In this document: in pieces, positions 1 to 5,757 of the stretch | Position numbering within the stretch: position 1 is the stretch's first letter | Layout of the letters: every line of letters starts with the position of its first letter | Assembly: GCA_035651595.1 (NCBI GenBank) | Contig: DASRFJ010000192.1 | Coordinates: forward strand, 1-6,901 | Source of the DNA: JAFARZ01 sp035651595 | GTDB lineage: Bacteria; Actinomycetota; Actinomycetes; Streptosporangiales; Streptosporangiaceae | Direction: 5' to 3' | DNA length: 6,901 nucleotides | Made by a program: the position numbers and the translations under genes | Notes under the pieces: model-generated | Database searches by the model: none | What the model was told of the DNA's origin: nothing | What the model saw: the letters and a program-made list of their open reading frames with translations, nothing else

Positions 1-566
1 AGGACCATCACCGGCAGCGACGACACCAGCGTAGTCACGGACCATGGGGCGCGGGTGACGTGCGCCTCTTGCAAGAGGTGGTAGGCGATCTGCCCTGTCG
101 CCCCGAGGACCAGCGCGGAAATCGCGGACCACCGCGCGAACGCTCTGGTCCTTGCGCTGACCGCGCCGCTGCTCGTCAGCCACGCGCGCAGTGCTATCGC
201 CGCGTATGCCTCCACGCCAATGGGCAGCGTGATGGCCGTATCGAGGTGGGCTGAGTCCCAGATTCCTGGGAGAGGGTGTATATCGCCGAACCCACTCATC
301 TCGCCAAGGCCCACCCAGCCGGACCAGACAGCCACGAACGCTGGAAGTGCCAGGACCAGCAACGGCCAGACCGGGACCTGGACCGGCCGTGGCCGCCGAT
401 TGGTCCTCGGCTTTGTGCCCTCGCCAGTTTCGCCGGGACCGGTCCTGCCTCCCGGTCCTCTGGCGTCCGCCGCGGGCACCGGCTCCGCTTCCCATACGCA
501 CGGCCCCAGGTCAGTATGCGCGCCGCCAGCCGGGTCGCGTCCGGCGCTCGTAAGATCCGTTCTCAT
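1..566 (-). CDS. Partial membrane protein, DUF2637/SpdB-like (N-terminal part)
   Basis: This minus-strand gene opens with ATG at 566 and stays open to the left edge, so 188 codons are visible and the C-terminus is missing. Residues 1-65 are hydrophilic and rich in Gly, Pro and Arg. Hydrophobic segments follow at about 67-86, 110-130, 144-166 and 175-188, as expected of a multi-pass inner-membrane protein. Recognisable stretches are FVAVWSGWVGLGEMSGFG, HPLPGIWD and TLPIGVEAYAAIALRAWL. The PIGVEA block resembles the PIGVDA block of DUF2637 proteins, which in actinomycete conjugative elements include the plasmid-spread SpdB type; this link is from memory. A GGGAG lies 12 nt before the ATG. It follows the recombinase gene on the same strand after a 92-bp gap with a hairpin, which fits an element gene. 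The reading frame is well supported; the spread function is inference. Confidence 0.72.
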   Translation of the reverse strand, partial: MRTDLTSAGRDPAGGAHTDLGPCVWEAEPVPAADARGPGGRTGPGETGEGTKPRTNRRPRPVQVPVWPLLVLALPAFVAVWSGWVGLGEMSGFGDIHPLPGIWDSAHLDTAITLPIGVEAYAAIALRAWLTSSGAVSARTRAFARWSAISALVLGATGQIAYHLLQEAHVTRAPWSVTTLVSSLPVMV

Positions 567-595
567 CGAGAAAGTACTCCCGTCCAGGACGCTCG

Positions 596-627
596 GCGCG
601 TGCCACATGAATGGCACGGGCACGCGC
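596..627. repeat. 9-bp inverted repeat between recombinase and membrane gene
   Basis: GCGCGTGCC at 596-604 is perfectly complementary to GGCACGCGC at 619-627, with a 14-base loop. The loop contains a second copy of GGCACG (613-618), so the left arm can alternatively form a 6-bp stem with an 8-base loop. It lies 31 bp past the recombinase stop codon and 30 bp before the membrane-gene start. It could be a terminator or attenuator separating the two genes, but no T-run follows on either strand, so a regulatory hairpin is equally possible. Confidence 0.5.
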
Positions 628-658
628 TTCAGCGTGGCTTCGAGTTACCGGATGCGGC

Positions 659-1765
659 TCAGTAGATGTCGCCGCGGCGGAGCTTGACTTTGATCGCACG
701 CTGGACCTGGAGGTCTTCGGCGTAGCGGTCGACCATGGACCGGTCCGTCCAGCCCATGATCCGCATCAGGTCGCCTTCCTCGGTGCCCCCATCGAGGAGG
801 TCGTTGGCGAGCGTGTGCCGCCACTGATGCTGGTGGGCCGGGTCCCAGTTAGCTTGCTCCGAACGCCGGATGATCATGCGGGCCACGCCGCTGCCCGTGA
901 GAGCGCCCTTCCGGCCGAGCCAGAGGGCCGGCAGCTCGGCATGCCGGTGCGATTGCCGGAAGCGGAGGTAGGCGACGACCGCTCGCGCCGTGGCCGGCGC
1001 CATCGCGACCAGGCGACCCTCCTGGTACTCGCGCGCGCCCTTCAGCGGCACCACGCGGGTGAAGGGGCGCGCGATGAGGTCTGACGGCAGGTCGCCGAGT
1101 TGCTGCTGCTCGAGTTCGGTACGCCGGACGCCCTCACCGAGCATCCGGAGGATGGCGTGATCTCGGGCGTCTTCGAAGGCTCTGGCGTTTCCGCCGCCGG
1201 TGACCGCGAGGAGATCCCTGATGTACTCCATGGCCAGCGTCGACGGCCGCTTCTTGCCCGGCCCGTACCGCACCAGATCTTCGGACTTCCACGGGTCCGG
1301 ACAGCCCGCGGTTTTCTCCAGCCACTTGAAGAAGTGGTGCAAGTTCCGCTGCCTGGTATTGGTGCCGCCCTGAGTGTTCGCCTCCAGGTAATCCGCGAAA
1401 AACGCGTTCAGCATCTCCGGATCGCACGCGGGGAAATCCTCCTCGATCTCCCGCCGCGACATCCACTGGCTGAGCGTCTCCACTGCCTCCGCGTAATCGG
1501 AGATCGTCTTTTCCTGGTATGGCCGCTTGTGCTTGTTCGTCTGGCCGCGCAGCCAGTGCTTGAATTCGCTGATGGCCATCGCGCGCAGGTCGGGCGCAGT
1601 AATCGAGCGATCTTGCCTGGATGCCTTGCCGTGTCCGGCCCTGGCGGGATCTGCTGGAAGACCCAGAACCAGGCCGAGTTCGCCCGGTGCCGCGATCCGC
1701 AGCGGGCTTCGGCGAACGGGCCGCGCGGCCGGGCGGGCGGACCGGGCGGTAGTGCTGACTGACAT
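659..1765 (-). CDS. Tyrosine-family site-specific integrase
   Basis: This 368-residue protein carries the tyrosine recombinase signature. Arg214 lies in GEGVRRTEL, Lys242 in PLKGAREYQ, His313 and Arg316 in HQWRHT, Trp339 in IMGWTDRS (Trp in the usual His/Trp position), and the nucleophile Tyr348 in MVDRYAE. Residues about 64-155 form the N-terminal SAM-like core-binding domain and about 175-360 the catalytic domain. The first 60 residues are basic, Ala/Pro-rich and probably disordered. ATG at 1765 is chosen because GAGGGAG sits 6 nt upstream; the in-frame TTG at 1798 has no comparable site. The gene begins 138 bp from the 3' end of a tRNA-Arg gene and reads away from it, so it most likely catalyses insertion and excision of an element using that tRNA. 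No excisionase gene is visible. It could be a remnant if the rest of the element has decayed, but the catalytic residues are intact. Confidence 0.93.
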   Translation of the reverse strand: MSVSTTARSARPAARPVRRSPLRIAAPGELGLVLGLPADPARAGHGKASRQDRSITAPDLRAMAISEFKHWLRGQTNKHKRPYQEKTISDYAEAVETLSQWMSRREIEEDFPACDPEMLNAFFADYLEANTQGGTNTRQRNLHHFFKWLEKTAGCPDPWKSEDLVRYGPGKKRPSTLAMEYIRDLLAVTGGGNARAFEDARDHAILRMLGEGVRRTELEQQQLGDLPSDLIARPFTRVVPLKGAREYQEGRLVAMAPATARAVVAYLRFRQSHRHAELPALWLGRKGALTGSGVARMIIRRSEQANWDPAHQHQWRHTLANDLLDGGTEEGDLMRIMGWTDRSMVDRYAEDLQVQRAIKVKLRRGDIY

Positions 1766-1771
1766 GCTGGA

Positions 1772-1778
1772 CTCCCTC
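1772..1778 (-). promoter_or_regulatory. Ribosome binding site deciding the integrase start
   Basis: GAGGGAG on the minus strand, 6 nt before the ATG at 1765. It favours this start over the TTG 33 nt upstream. Confidence 0.7.
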
Positions 1779-1789
1779 GTCACGGGGGA

Positions 1790-1827
1790 GCTACGCAACT
1801 TCTAAGCAGGAAAGTAGCGTGCGTAGC
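1790..1827. repeat. 8-bp inverted repeat in the integrase leader
   Basis: GCTACGCA at 1790-1797 and TGCGTAGC at 1820-1827 form a perfect inverted repeat with a 22-base spacer. GTAGCGT overlaps the right arm as a partial direct copy. It lies between the tRNA 3' end and the integrase start, where recombinase arm-binding sites or an integrase operator would be expected. That role is inferred from position only. Confidence 0.4.
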
Positions 1828-1902
1828 ACCGAGATGCTTGACATCAGCACCTCTGCTACCGCTCAGCAGGTCGCCGTTTTCCCAGGCCAGGAAGGCTTTG
1901 GG

Positions 1903-1975
<73 letters not shown>

Positions 1976-2157
1976 TCTGCCGTTCGCTAGCTTACCTGGG
2001 CGGATGAGCGCCTGTCGTCTTCCGCCGCAGACGCGCTGGTCACGCATCTCGGCGCTACAGACATAGGACGGCACCACCATCCACAGCGTGCGCATGGTCG
2101 CGCCACGGCGACGGTTCGTGGGATGGATCCGCGACTGGCCGGTCTCGAAACAGGCTC
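1976..2157. other. Intergenic region between tRNA and SCO5389-like gene
   Basis: Apart from the possible tRNA promoter near 1989-1994, I see no gene, repeat or clear terminator here. Two minus-strand genes flank it. Confidence 0.5.
1989..1994 (-). promoter_or_regulatory. Possible -10 box of the tRNA gene
   Basis: TAAGCT on the minus strand lies 14 nt before the mature tRNA 5' end. A GACAGG 17 nt further upstream is a poor -35 match. The assignment rests mainly on position. Confidence 0.3.
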
Positions 2158-2547
2158 TTAGCAGTCGACCAGGCCGGGCTGCTGGTTAAGCAGCTGGGCG
2201 CGGGCCGAGGTGAACTCTGCGAACGCGGCTGCCGCGGTGGGGCGGAAGACAGCGGCGCGGTGGCAGTTCTGGAACGCCAACCGGATGCCGTAGCGGCGTT
2301 CGACCGCGGCCCGCATCGCGTCGCTGGCCATCAGCCGCAGCAGCTCGCCCCGAGCGGCCTCACCGGGCGGCGGGACCGTGTTGTCGGCGAAGTCGCGACC
2401 GCCAGTCTCGAGTTCGGCGATCAGGCCGGTGATCACCTGCCATGCGTAGGGCAGTGAGGTGCGGATGCAGTCCAGGAACGCCGCGTCGTCCACCTCGCCG
2501 TGACGTGCCTGCTCCAGCAGGCCTGCGGGTACTGCCAGCGACATCAT
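2158..2547 (-). CDS. Small conserved actinobacterial protein, SCO5389-like, function unknown
   Basis: This 129-residue soluble protein has no signal peptide or membrane segment. It resembles a conserved actinobacterial family I recall as SCO5389-like. Characteristic blocks are AGLLEQARHGEVDDAAF (9-25), the CIRTSLPYAWQVI stretch (27-39), FADNTVPPP (53-61), GELLRLMASDAMRAAVERR and GIRLAFQNCHRAAVF near the C-terminal third. The protein ends in Cys. No catalytic motif is evident, and Cys27, Cys94 and His95 are only candidates for a functional site. Tandem ATGs at 2547 and 2544 follow AAGGGA (2557-2552), 4 and 7 nt away, so either may be used. It is transcribed divergently from the ATPase gene 110 bp away, suggesting joint control. 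The family assignment is from memory of sequence, not from a search. Confidence 0.82.
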   Translation of the reverse strand: MMSLAVPAGLLEQARHGEVDDAAFLDCIRTSLPYAWQVITGLIAELETGGRDFADNTVPPPGEAARGELLRLMASDAMRAAVERRYGIRLAFQNCHRAAVFRPTAAAAFAEFTSARAQLLNQQPGLVDC

Positions 2548-2585
2548 GATGTCCCTTCTCGGTTACGTGGTGCGGTCACCCCTAT

Positions 2586-2613
2586 CCTCACATGAAAATG
2601 AAAACCATTCCAG
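2586..2613. promoter_or_regulatory. AT-rich putative shared promoter/operator between divergent genes
   Basis: The 110-bp divergent intergenic region (2548-2657) contains the island ATGAAAATGAAAACCATT at 2592-2609, which stands out in a GC-rich genome. TGAAAATGA matches one half of the actinobacterial Zur-type palindrome as I remember it, but the other half is degenerate. It is the most likely place for a common operator. TAGGGT at 2614-2619 is a weak -10 candidate for the plus-strand gene. Confidence 0.35.
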
Positions 2614-2646
2614 TAGGGTGGGCCCCGGACATTCACCGAATCGAGC

Positions 2647-2651
2647 GGAGG
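2647..2651 (+). promoter_or_regulatory. Ribosome binding site deciding the ATPase start
   Basis: GGAGG, 6 nt before the GTG at 2658. It places the start there rather than at the in-frame ATG at 2592, which has no such site and lies inside the AT-rich island. Confidence 0.8.
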
Positions 2652-2657
2652 ACACCT

Positions 2658-3611
2658 GTGAAGATCGCGTTCGCCGGCAAGGGCGGCAGCGGCAAGACCA
2701 CCTTGTCGTCGTTGTTCGTGCGGCACCTAGCGGCGCGCGGCATGCCGGTCGTGGCCATCGACGCCGACATCAACCAGCACCTCGCCGAGGCGCTCGGCGC
2801 CGTCGTCCCGCCGCCGATGGGCGCCCGCCTGCCGGAGATCAAGGAGTACCTGCGGGGCACCAACCCGAGGATCAGCTCGGCCGCGGCCATGGTGAAGACG
2901 ACACCGCCGGGCCGCGGGTCACGGCTGCTGCGTCCTGGCGGCGACGACCCCGTGCATGCCCTCGCCGCAGCTACTCCATGCGGTGCCCGCCTGCTGGCCG
3001 CCGGCCCGTTTCAGGACGGCGACCTGGGCGTGTCGTGCTACCACGCCAAGACCGGTGCCGTTGAGCTGTACCTGAACCACCTGGTCGACGGGCCCGGCGA
3101 GTACGTTGTCGTGGACTGCACGGCCGGAGCGGACTCCTTCGCCTCGGGCTTGTTCACCCGGTTCGACCTCACCATCGTGGTCGCCGAACCCACCCGCAAG
3201 GGCATCGGCGTCTACCGCCAGTGGCTGGAGTACAGCGCCGGATACGGCGTGGTGCTGGCCGTCGCAGGGAACAAGATCCAGGCAGAGCAAGACGTGGCCT
3301 TCCTGCGCAAGCACGCCGGCGACCACCTGCTGACCTGGATGGGCTACGAACCCGCCGTCCGCGCCGCCGAGCAAGGCTGCGCGTTCGACGTGCACGACCT
3401 CAGCCAGGCGACCAGGAACGCGCTTCGCGCCATCCAGGACAGGCTGGACGCGCAGCCCCGGGACTGGGACACCTACACCAGCCAGGCCACCGACTTCCAC
3501 CTCCGCAATGCCCGCAGCTGGGCCAGCGCCGCTGCCGGCGAGGACCTGGCAGCCCAGATCGACCCCAGCTTCGTCCTCGGCCCGCACGCACTGGCCGCCG
3601 CCGCGATCTGA
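2658..3611 (+). CDS. CooC/MinD-like P-loop ATPase
   Basis: This 317-residue cytoplasmic ATPase belongs to the SIMIBI class. The deviant Walker A is GKGGSGKTT at 7-15, with signature Lys8 and catalytic-site Lys13. A DAD motif lies at 35-37 (VVAIDADINQ), the Walker B-type strand is YVVVDCTAG (149-157), and GNK (204-206) is a probable base-contact motif. Such enzymes dimerise around ATP and act as metallocentre-insertion factors (CooC), positioning factors (ParA/MinD) or regulators. The starting AFAGKGGSGKTTLSSLF and the full length most resemble CooC-like maturation ATPases, but no carbon monoxide dehydrogenase or other client is nearby. The usual membrane-targeting amphipathic tail of MinD is not obvious. 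By recall, similar ATPases neighbour the SCO5389-like family in Streptomyces, matching the divergent partner here. The ATPase class is certain; the biological role is unknown. Confidence 0.92.
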   Translation: MKIAFAGKGGSGKTTLSSLFVRHLAARGMPVVAIDADINQHLAEALGAVVPPPMGARLPEIKEYLRGTNPRISSAAAMVKTTPPGRGSRLLRPGGDDPVHALAAATPCGARLLAAGPFQDGDLGVSCYHAKTGAVELYLNHLVDGPGEYVVVDCTAGADSFASGLFTRFDLTIVVAEPTRKGIGVYRQWLEYSAGYGVVLAVAGNKIQAEQDVAFLRKHAGDHLLTWMGYEPAVRAAEQGCAFDVHDLSQATRNALRAIQDRLDAQPRDWDTYTSQATDFHLRNARSWASAAAGEDLAAQIDPSFVLGPHALAAAAI

Positions 3612-3670
3612 TCTCGCCCGATCCCGCACCAAGGATGGCAGACCTTCCTCCGGCCGCATCAACAGTTGTC

Positions 3671-3676
3671 TATTAT
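3671..3676 (+). promoter_or_regulatory. Probable -10 box for a leaderless transcript
   Basis: TATTAT matches five of six bases of the -10 consensus. The next six bases (TCCAAT) lead directly to a GTG at 3683, where transcription would be expected to begin. No good -35 is visible. The box sits in an AT-rich patch (3664-3700). Confidence 0.45.
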
Positions 3677-3701
3677 TCCAATGTGAATAGCATCCAATGT
3701 G
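3674..3701. repeat. Palindrome and 9-bp direct repeat at the propeller-gene start
   Basis: TATTC at 3674-3678 and GAATA at 3685-3689 form an inverted repeat around six bases. TCCAATGTG occurs twice, at 3677-3685 and 3693-3701, spaced 16 bp start to start. The cluster overlaps the predicted transcription start and may be an operator. Confidence 0.35.
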
Positions 3702-4612
3702 CGGCGTGGCCGACGTCGCTGCTGCCGCGCCAGGACCAGTCCCAGGTCGCGGTCTCCCCACCGGGAGCCGGCGCAGGCTACTGGGCCGGCGCGCCGAGCG
3801 CGGCGGTCGGCGACGACGCCATCTATCTCGCATACCGGCTCCGCCGCCCGATCGGCAGCGGCCGCGGGTACGCGGTGACGGTGGCCCGCTCGGCCGACGG
3901 CGTCCGGTTCGACCCGGTGCTCACCCTCGCCCGCGAGCAGTTCGGCGCCGACTCACTCGAGCGCCCGGCCCTCGTCCGCGATCCGGCCGGCCTGTGGCGG
4001 CTGTACGTGAGCTGCGCGACGCCGGGCACCAAGCACTGGCGGGTCGACGTGCTCACGGCTCGTCACCCGGCCGGCTTCGACCCGAGCGACAGGGTCACGG
4101 TGCTCCCCGGCGACTCCGCGACGGGAGTGAAGGACCCGGTGATCCGGCAGCACCAGGGAACGTGGGAACTGTGGGCCACGTGCCACCCGCTCGCCGTCCC
4201 GGACGAAGCGGACCAGATGACCACCGGGTACGCGACCAGCGCCGACGGGCTGGCCTGGACCTGGCATGGCACCGCGCTGACCGGCCGGCCTGGTTGCTGG
4301 GACTCGCGGGGCACCCGCGTCACGGCGGTCACCAGGTCCGGCGGCACGGTCGCCGCGTTCTACGACGGCCGGGCGAGCGCCGCGGAGAACTACGAGGAGC
4401 GCACCGGCGTCGCCACCGGCGACGCGCCGGCCGCGCTGGCGCCCGCGGCCGGCGGGCCGGCCGCGCAGTCCCGCCACGGCGCCGGCGGCCTCCGGTACCT
4501 CGATGTCCTGCCCCTTCCGGACGGCCGGCACCGGATCTACTACGAGCTCACCCGGGCCGACGGCGCGCATGAGCTCAGGACCGAGATGCGCCCGGCGGCG
4601 GCCCCGCTCTGA
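3683..4612 (+). CDS. GH43-like five-bladed beta-propeller protein (putative glycoside hydrolase)
   Basis: The predicted protein is 309 residues with no signal peptide, so it is probably cytoplasmic. Repeated beta-strand blades are visible: YWAGAPSAAVGDDAIYLAYRL (33-53), SLERPALVRDPAGLWRLYVS (91-110), GVKDPVI then WELWATC (148-167), YATSADGLAWTW (183-194), TVAAFYDGR (222-230) and RIYYELT (284-290). The ERPALV and KDP blocks are typical of the GH32/43/68/130 propeller group, where an Asp like Asp151 stabilises the transition state. The usual N-terminal blade nucleophile motif is not obvious, so activity is uncertain and a sugar-binding role is possible. GTG at 3683 is preferred: the stretch from the in-frame ATG at 3635 has A/T-rich wobble positions unlike the rest, and neither start has a usable ribosome binding site. 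The gene overlaps the convergent sulfotransferase gene by 38 bp. Confidence 0.75.
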   Translation: MNSIQCAAWPTSLLPRQDQSQVAVSPPGAGAGYWAGAPSAAVGDDAIYLAYRLRRPIGSGRGYAVTVARSADGVRFDPVLTLAREQFGADSLERPALVRDPAGLWRLYVSCATPGTKHWRVDVLTARHPAGFDPSDRVTVLPGDSATGVKDPVIRQHQGTWELWATCHPLAVPDEADQMTTGYATSADGLAWTWHGTALTGRPGCWDSRGTRVTAVTRSGGTVAAFYDGRASAAENYEERTGVATGDAPAALAPAAGGPAAQSRHGAGGLRYLDVLPLPDGRHRIYYELTRADGAHELRTEMRPAAAPL

Positions 4613-5597
4613 CCGCTGGCGGCCTGCCGTTGCGTGCCTGGCCCTGCCCGGCCGGCCGGGACCCGACGAGCCCGCCGGACCGCTCCCTCGGCCGCAGCCA
4701 GTCGCCGAAGTCCTCACCGAGGACCCGCTCCAGCAGCCGGATGTCGTCGGCCAGGAGCGGCAGCAGCGACTGCCGCTGGTCCCAGGTGAGCGGTGCCCGC
4801 GGACCGGCCCTGCGTTGCAGGAACCGCTCTAGCCGGCCGGCCAGGGCGCCCGCTGGGTCGCCGGGCAGACGCCGGCCGGCCGCCTCGACACCGCGCAGCA
4901 CGCGGGATACCGCGGCGTGCCCGATCGAGCGGTCCGGGTGCGCGGTCACGTTCTCCCTGGGCACCTCGGAAATGATTCCCTGCGCTACGCCGAGGAAGGC
5001 GCAGATCTGGTCCAGCACCCGCGCCGGTTCGTCGAGCAGCTGCCGGTACCGGATGACGAGCACCTGGTCCCGGGGAAACAGCCGGAACAGATGCTCGAAC
5101 TGCTCGCCGTACCTGCCCAGCCGCAGGTAGTGCCAGAACGGCGACCAGCCCGCGGCGACCCGCCGGTCTTCCTCGGCGCAGGCGCGCACGAAGTCGCCGA
5201 CCGGCTCCCGGCCCGCGGACCACAGGTGCGTCCAGTTCGAGTGAGCACGCTCGACCGGATCACGCACGATCACGATCAGCCGCGCGTCCGGGATGGACGC
5301 GCGGATCCTGCGCTGCGCCGCCTGGTCGTACAGGTAAAACGGGGTCGACTCGCCGCGCAGCTGCCCGGCGGCGGCGCCGCTGAACAGCGCCTCATAGTCC
5401 GCCCGGCGCCAGACATGCTCCCGGTACGTCTGCGCGTCTCCTGGGCCGCCGCCGTCAGGCGGCGGACCGTCGGTGAGGAAGAACTTCGGCTCCTTGACCG
5501 TGGACAGGTAGAGCCCGGGATGCCGCGCGAGCGCGGCATGCAGCGCCGTGGTGCCCGCCTTCGGCGCGCCGATCACCAGGAAGTCAGGCAGGGCCAC
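4575..5597 (-). CDS. PAPS-dependent sulfotransferase
   Basis: This 340-residue enzyme should transfer sulfate from 3'-phosphoadenosine 5'-phosphosulfate (PAPS) to a hydroxyl or amino acceptor. The 5'-phosphosulfate loop is FLVIGAPKAGTTAL (6-19; Lys13), followed by KEPKFF at 35-40, typical of the family. The 3'-phosphate-binding segment is LIVIVRDPVERAHSNW (107-122; Arg112, Ser120). The conserved RYRQLLDEP (183-191) and GRYGEQFEHLF (161-171) also fit bacterial sulfotransferases of the NDST-like glycan group. The last 40 residues are Arg/Gly/Pro-rich and probably disordered; this tail partly overlaps the convergent gene. GTG at 5597 is chosen because GGGGAGGGG ends 5 nt upstream; an in-frame start at 5681 would add 28 non-conserved residues. 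The acceptor is unknown: a carbohydrate or lipid is plausible given the neighbours, but not shown. Confidence 0.93.
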   Translation of the reverse strand: MALPDFLVIGAPKAGTTALHAALARHPGLYLSTVKEPKFFLTDGPPPDGGGPGDAQTYREHVWRRADYEALFSGAAAGQLRGESTPFYLYDQAAQRRIRASIPDARLIVIVRDPVERAHSNWTHLWSAGREPVGDFVRACAEEDRRVAAGWSPFWHYLRLGRYGEQFEHLFRLFPRDQVLVIRYRQLLDEPARVLDQICAFLGVAQGIISEVPRENVTAHPDRSIGHAAVSRVLRGVEAAGRRLPGDPAGALAGRLERFLQRRAGPRAPLTWDQRQSLLPLLADDIRLLERVLGEDFGDWLRPRERSGGLVGSRPAGQGQARNGRPPAVRAGPPPGASRS

Positions 5598-5602
5598 GAA
5601 TT

Positions 5603-5611
5603 CCCCTCCCC
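5603..5611 (-). promoter_or_regulatory. Ribosome binding site deciding the sulfotransferase start
   Basis: GGGGAGGGG on the minus strand, 5 nt before the GTG at 5597. Confidence 0.75.
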
Positions 5612-5625
5612 AAACAGGCAAGCAG

Positions 5626-5631
5626 ACTATA
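5626..5631 (-). promoter_or_regulatory. Possible -10 box of the sulfotransferase gene
   Basis: TATAGT on the minus strand lies in an AT-rich patch 28 nt before the GTG start. No convincing -35 is seen. If used, the leader would be about 20 nt and the gene would be independent of the enolase-type gene upstream. Confidence 0.35.
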
Positions 5632-5651
5632 TCGGCTAGTTTTATCGGGTT

Positions 5652-5700
5652 CTCGTCACGCTGGCAAGACGAGCCGGGCACCAGCCGCCAGCGACGCGGC
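5652..5700. repeat. Two short inverted repeats between enolase-type and sulfotransferase genes
   Basis: CTCGTC (5652-5657) pairs with GACGAG (5668-5673) across ten bases, and GCCGC (5684-5688) pairs with GCGGC (5696-5700) across seven. They lie in the 160-bp gap after the enolase-type stop codon. Neither has a T-run, so a terminator role is only possible. Confidence 0.25.
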
Positions 5701-5757
5701 AGCCGCGGCAGACGCTAGGCCGCTGGAGTCCTGAGGGACCCATCGCAACAGCACGCA

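Noticed and set aside
611..1762. Long plus-strand open frames opposite the integrase
   Set aside because: They mirror the GC-rich integrase gene, have no family-like motifs and lack ribosome binding sites; the minus-strand frame has a full catalytic set.
1766..1798. TTG start at 1798 for the integrase
   Set aside because: It lies in the repeat-bearing leader without a ribosome binding site, whereas ATG at 1765 has GAGGGAG at ideal spacing.
1838..1843. TTGACA on the plus strand as a -35 box
   Set aside because: No matching -10 follows and no plus-strand gene lies downstream before the tRNA.
2592..2657. ATG at 2592 as start of the ATPase
   Set aside because: It would add 22 non-family residues across the promoter island; GTG at 2658 has GGAGG and gives the standard P-loop-proximal N-terminus.
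3221..3682. Long 5' extension of the propeller-gene frame
   Set aside because: It overlaps the ATPase gene out of frame and its translation is Arg/Pro-rich with no family signal.
2919..3833. Minus-strand open frame of about 300 codons opposite the ATPase
   Set aside because: Low-complexity translation and third-position bias that fits only the plus-strand gene.
4430..4480. Dense GGCCGGCC-type repeats
   Set aside because: They lie within Ala/Gly/Pro codons of the propeller gene and reflect base composition rather than a functional repeat.
4917..5639. Plus-strand 240-codon open frame opposite the sulfotransferase
   Set aside because: Shadow of the minus-strand gene, which shows both PAPS-binding motifs.
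5598..5681. Upstream start at 5681 for the sulfotransferase
   Set aside because: The extension covers the putative promoter and ribosome binding site and has no conserved residues.
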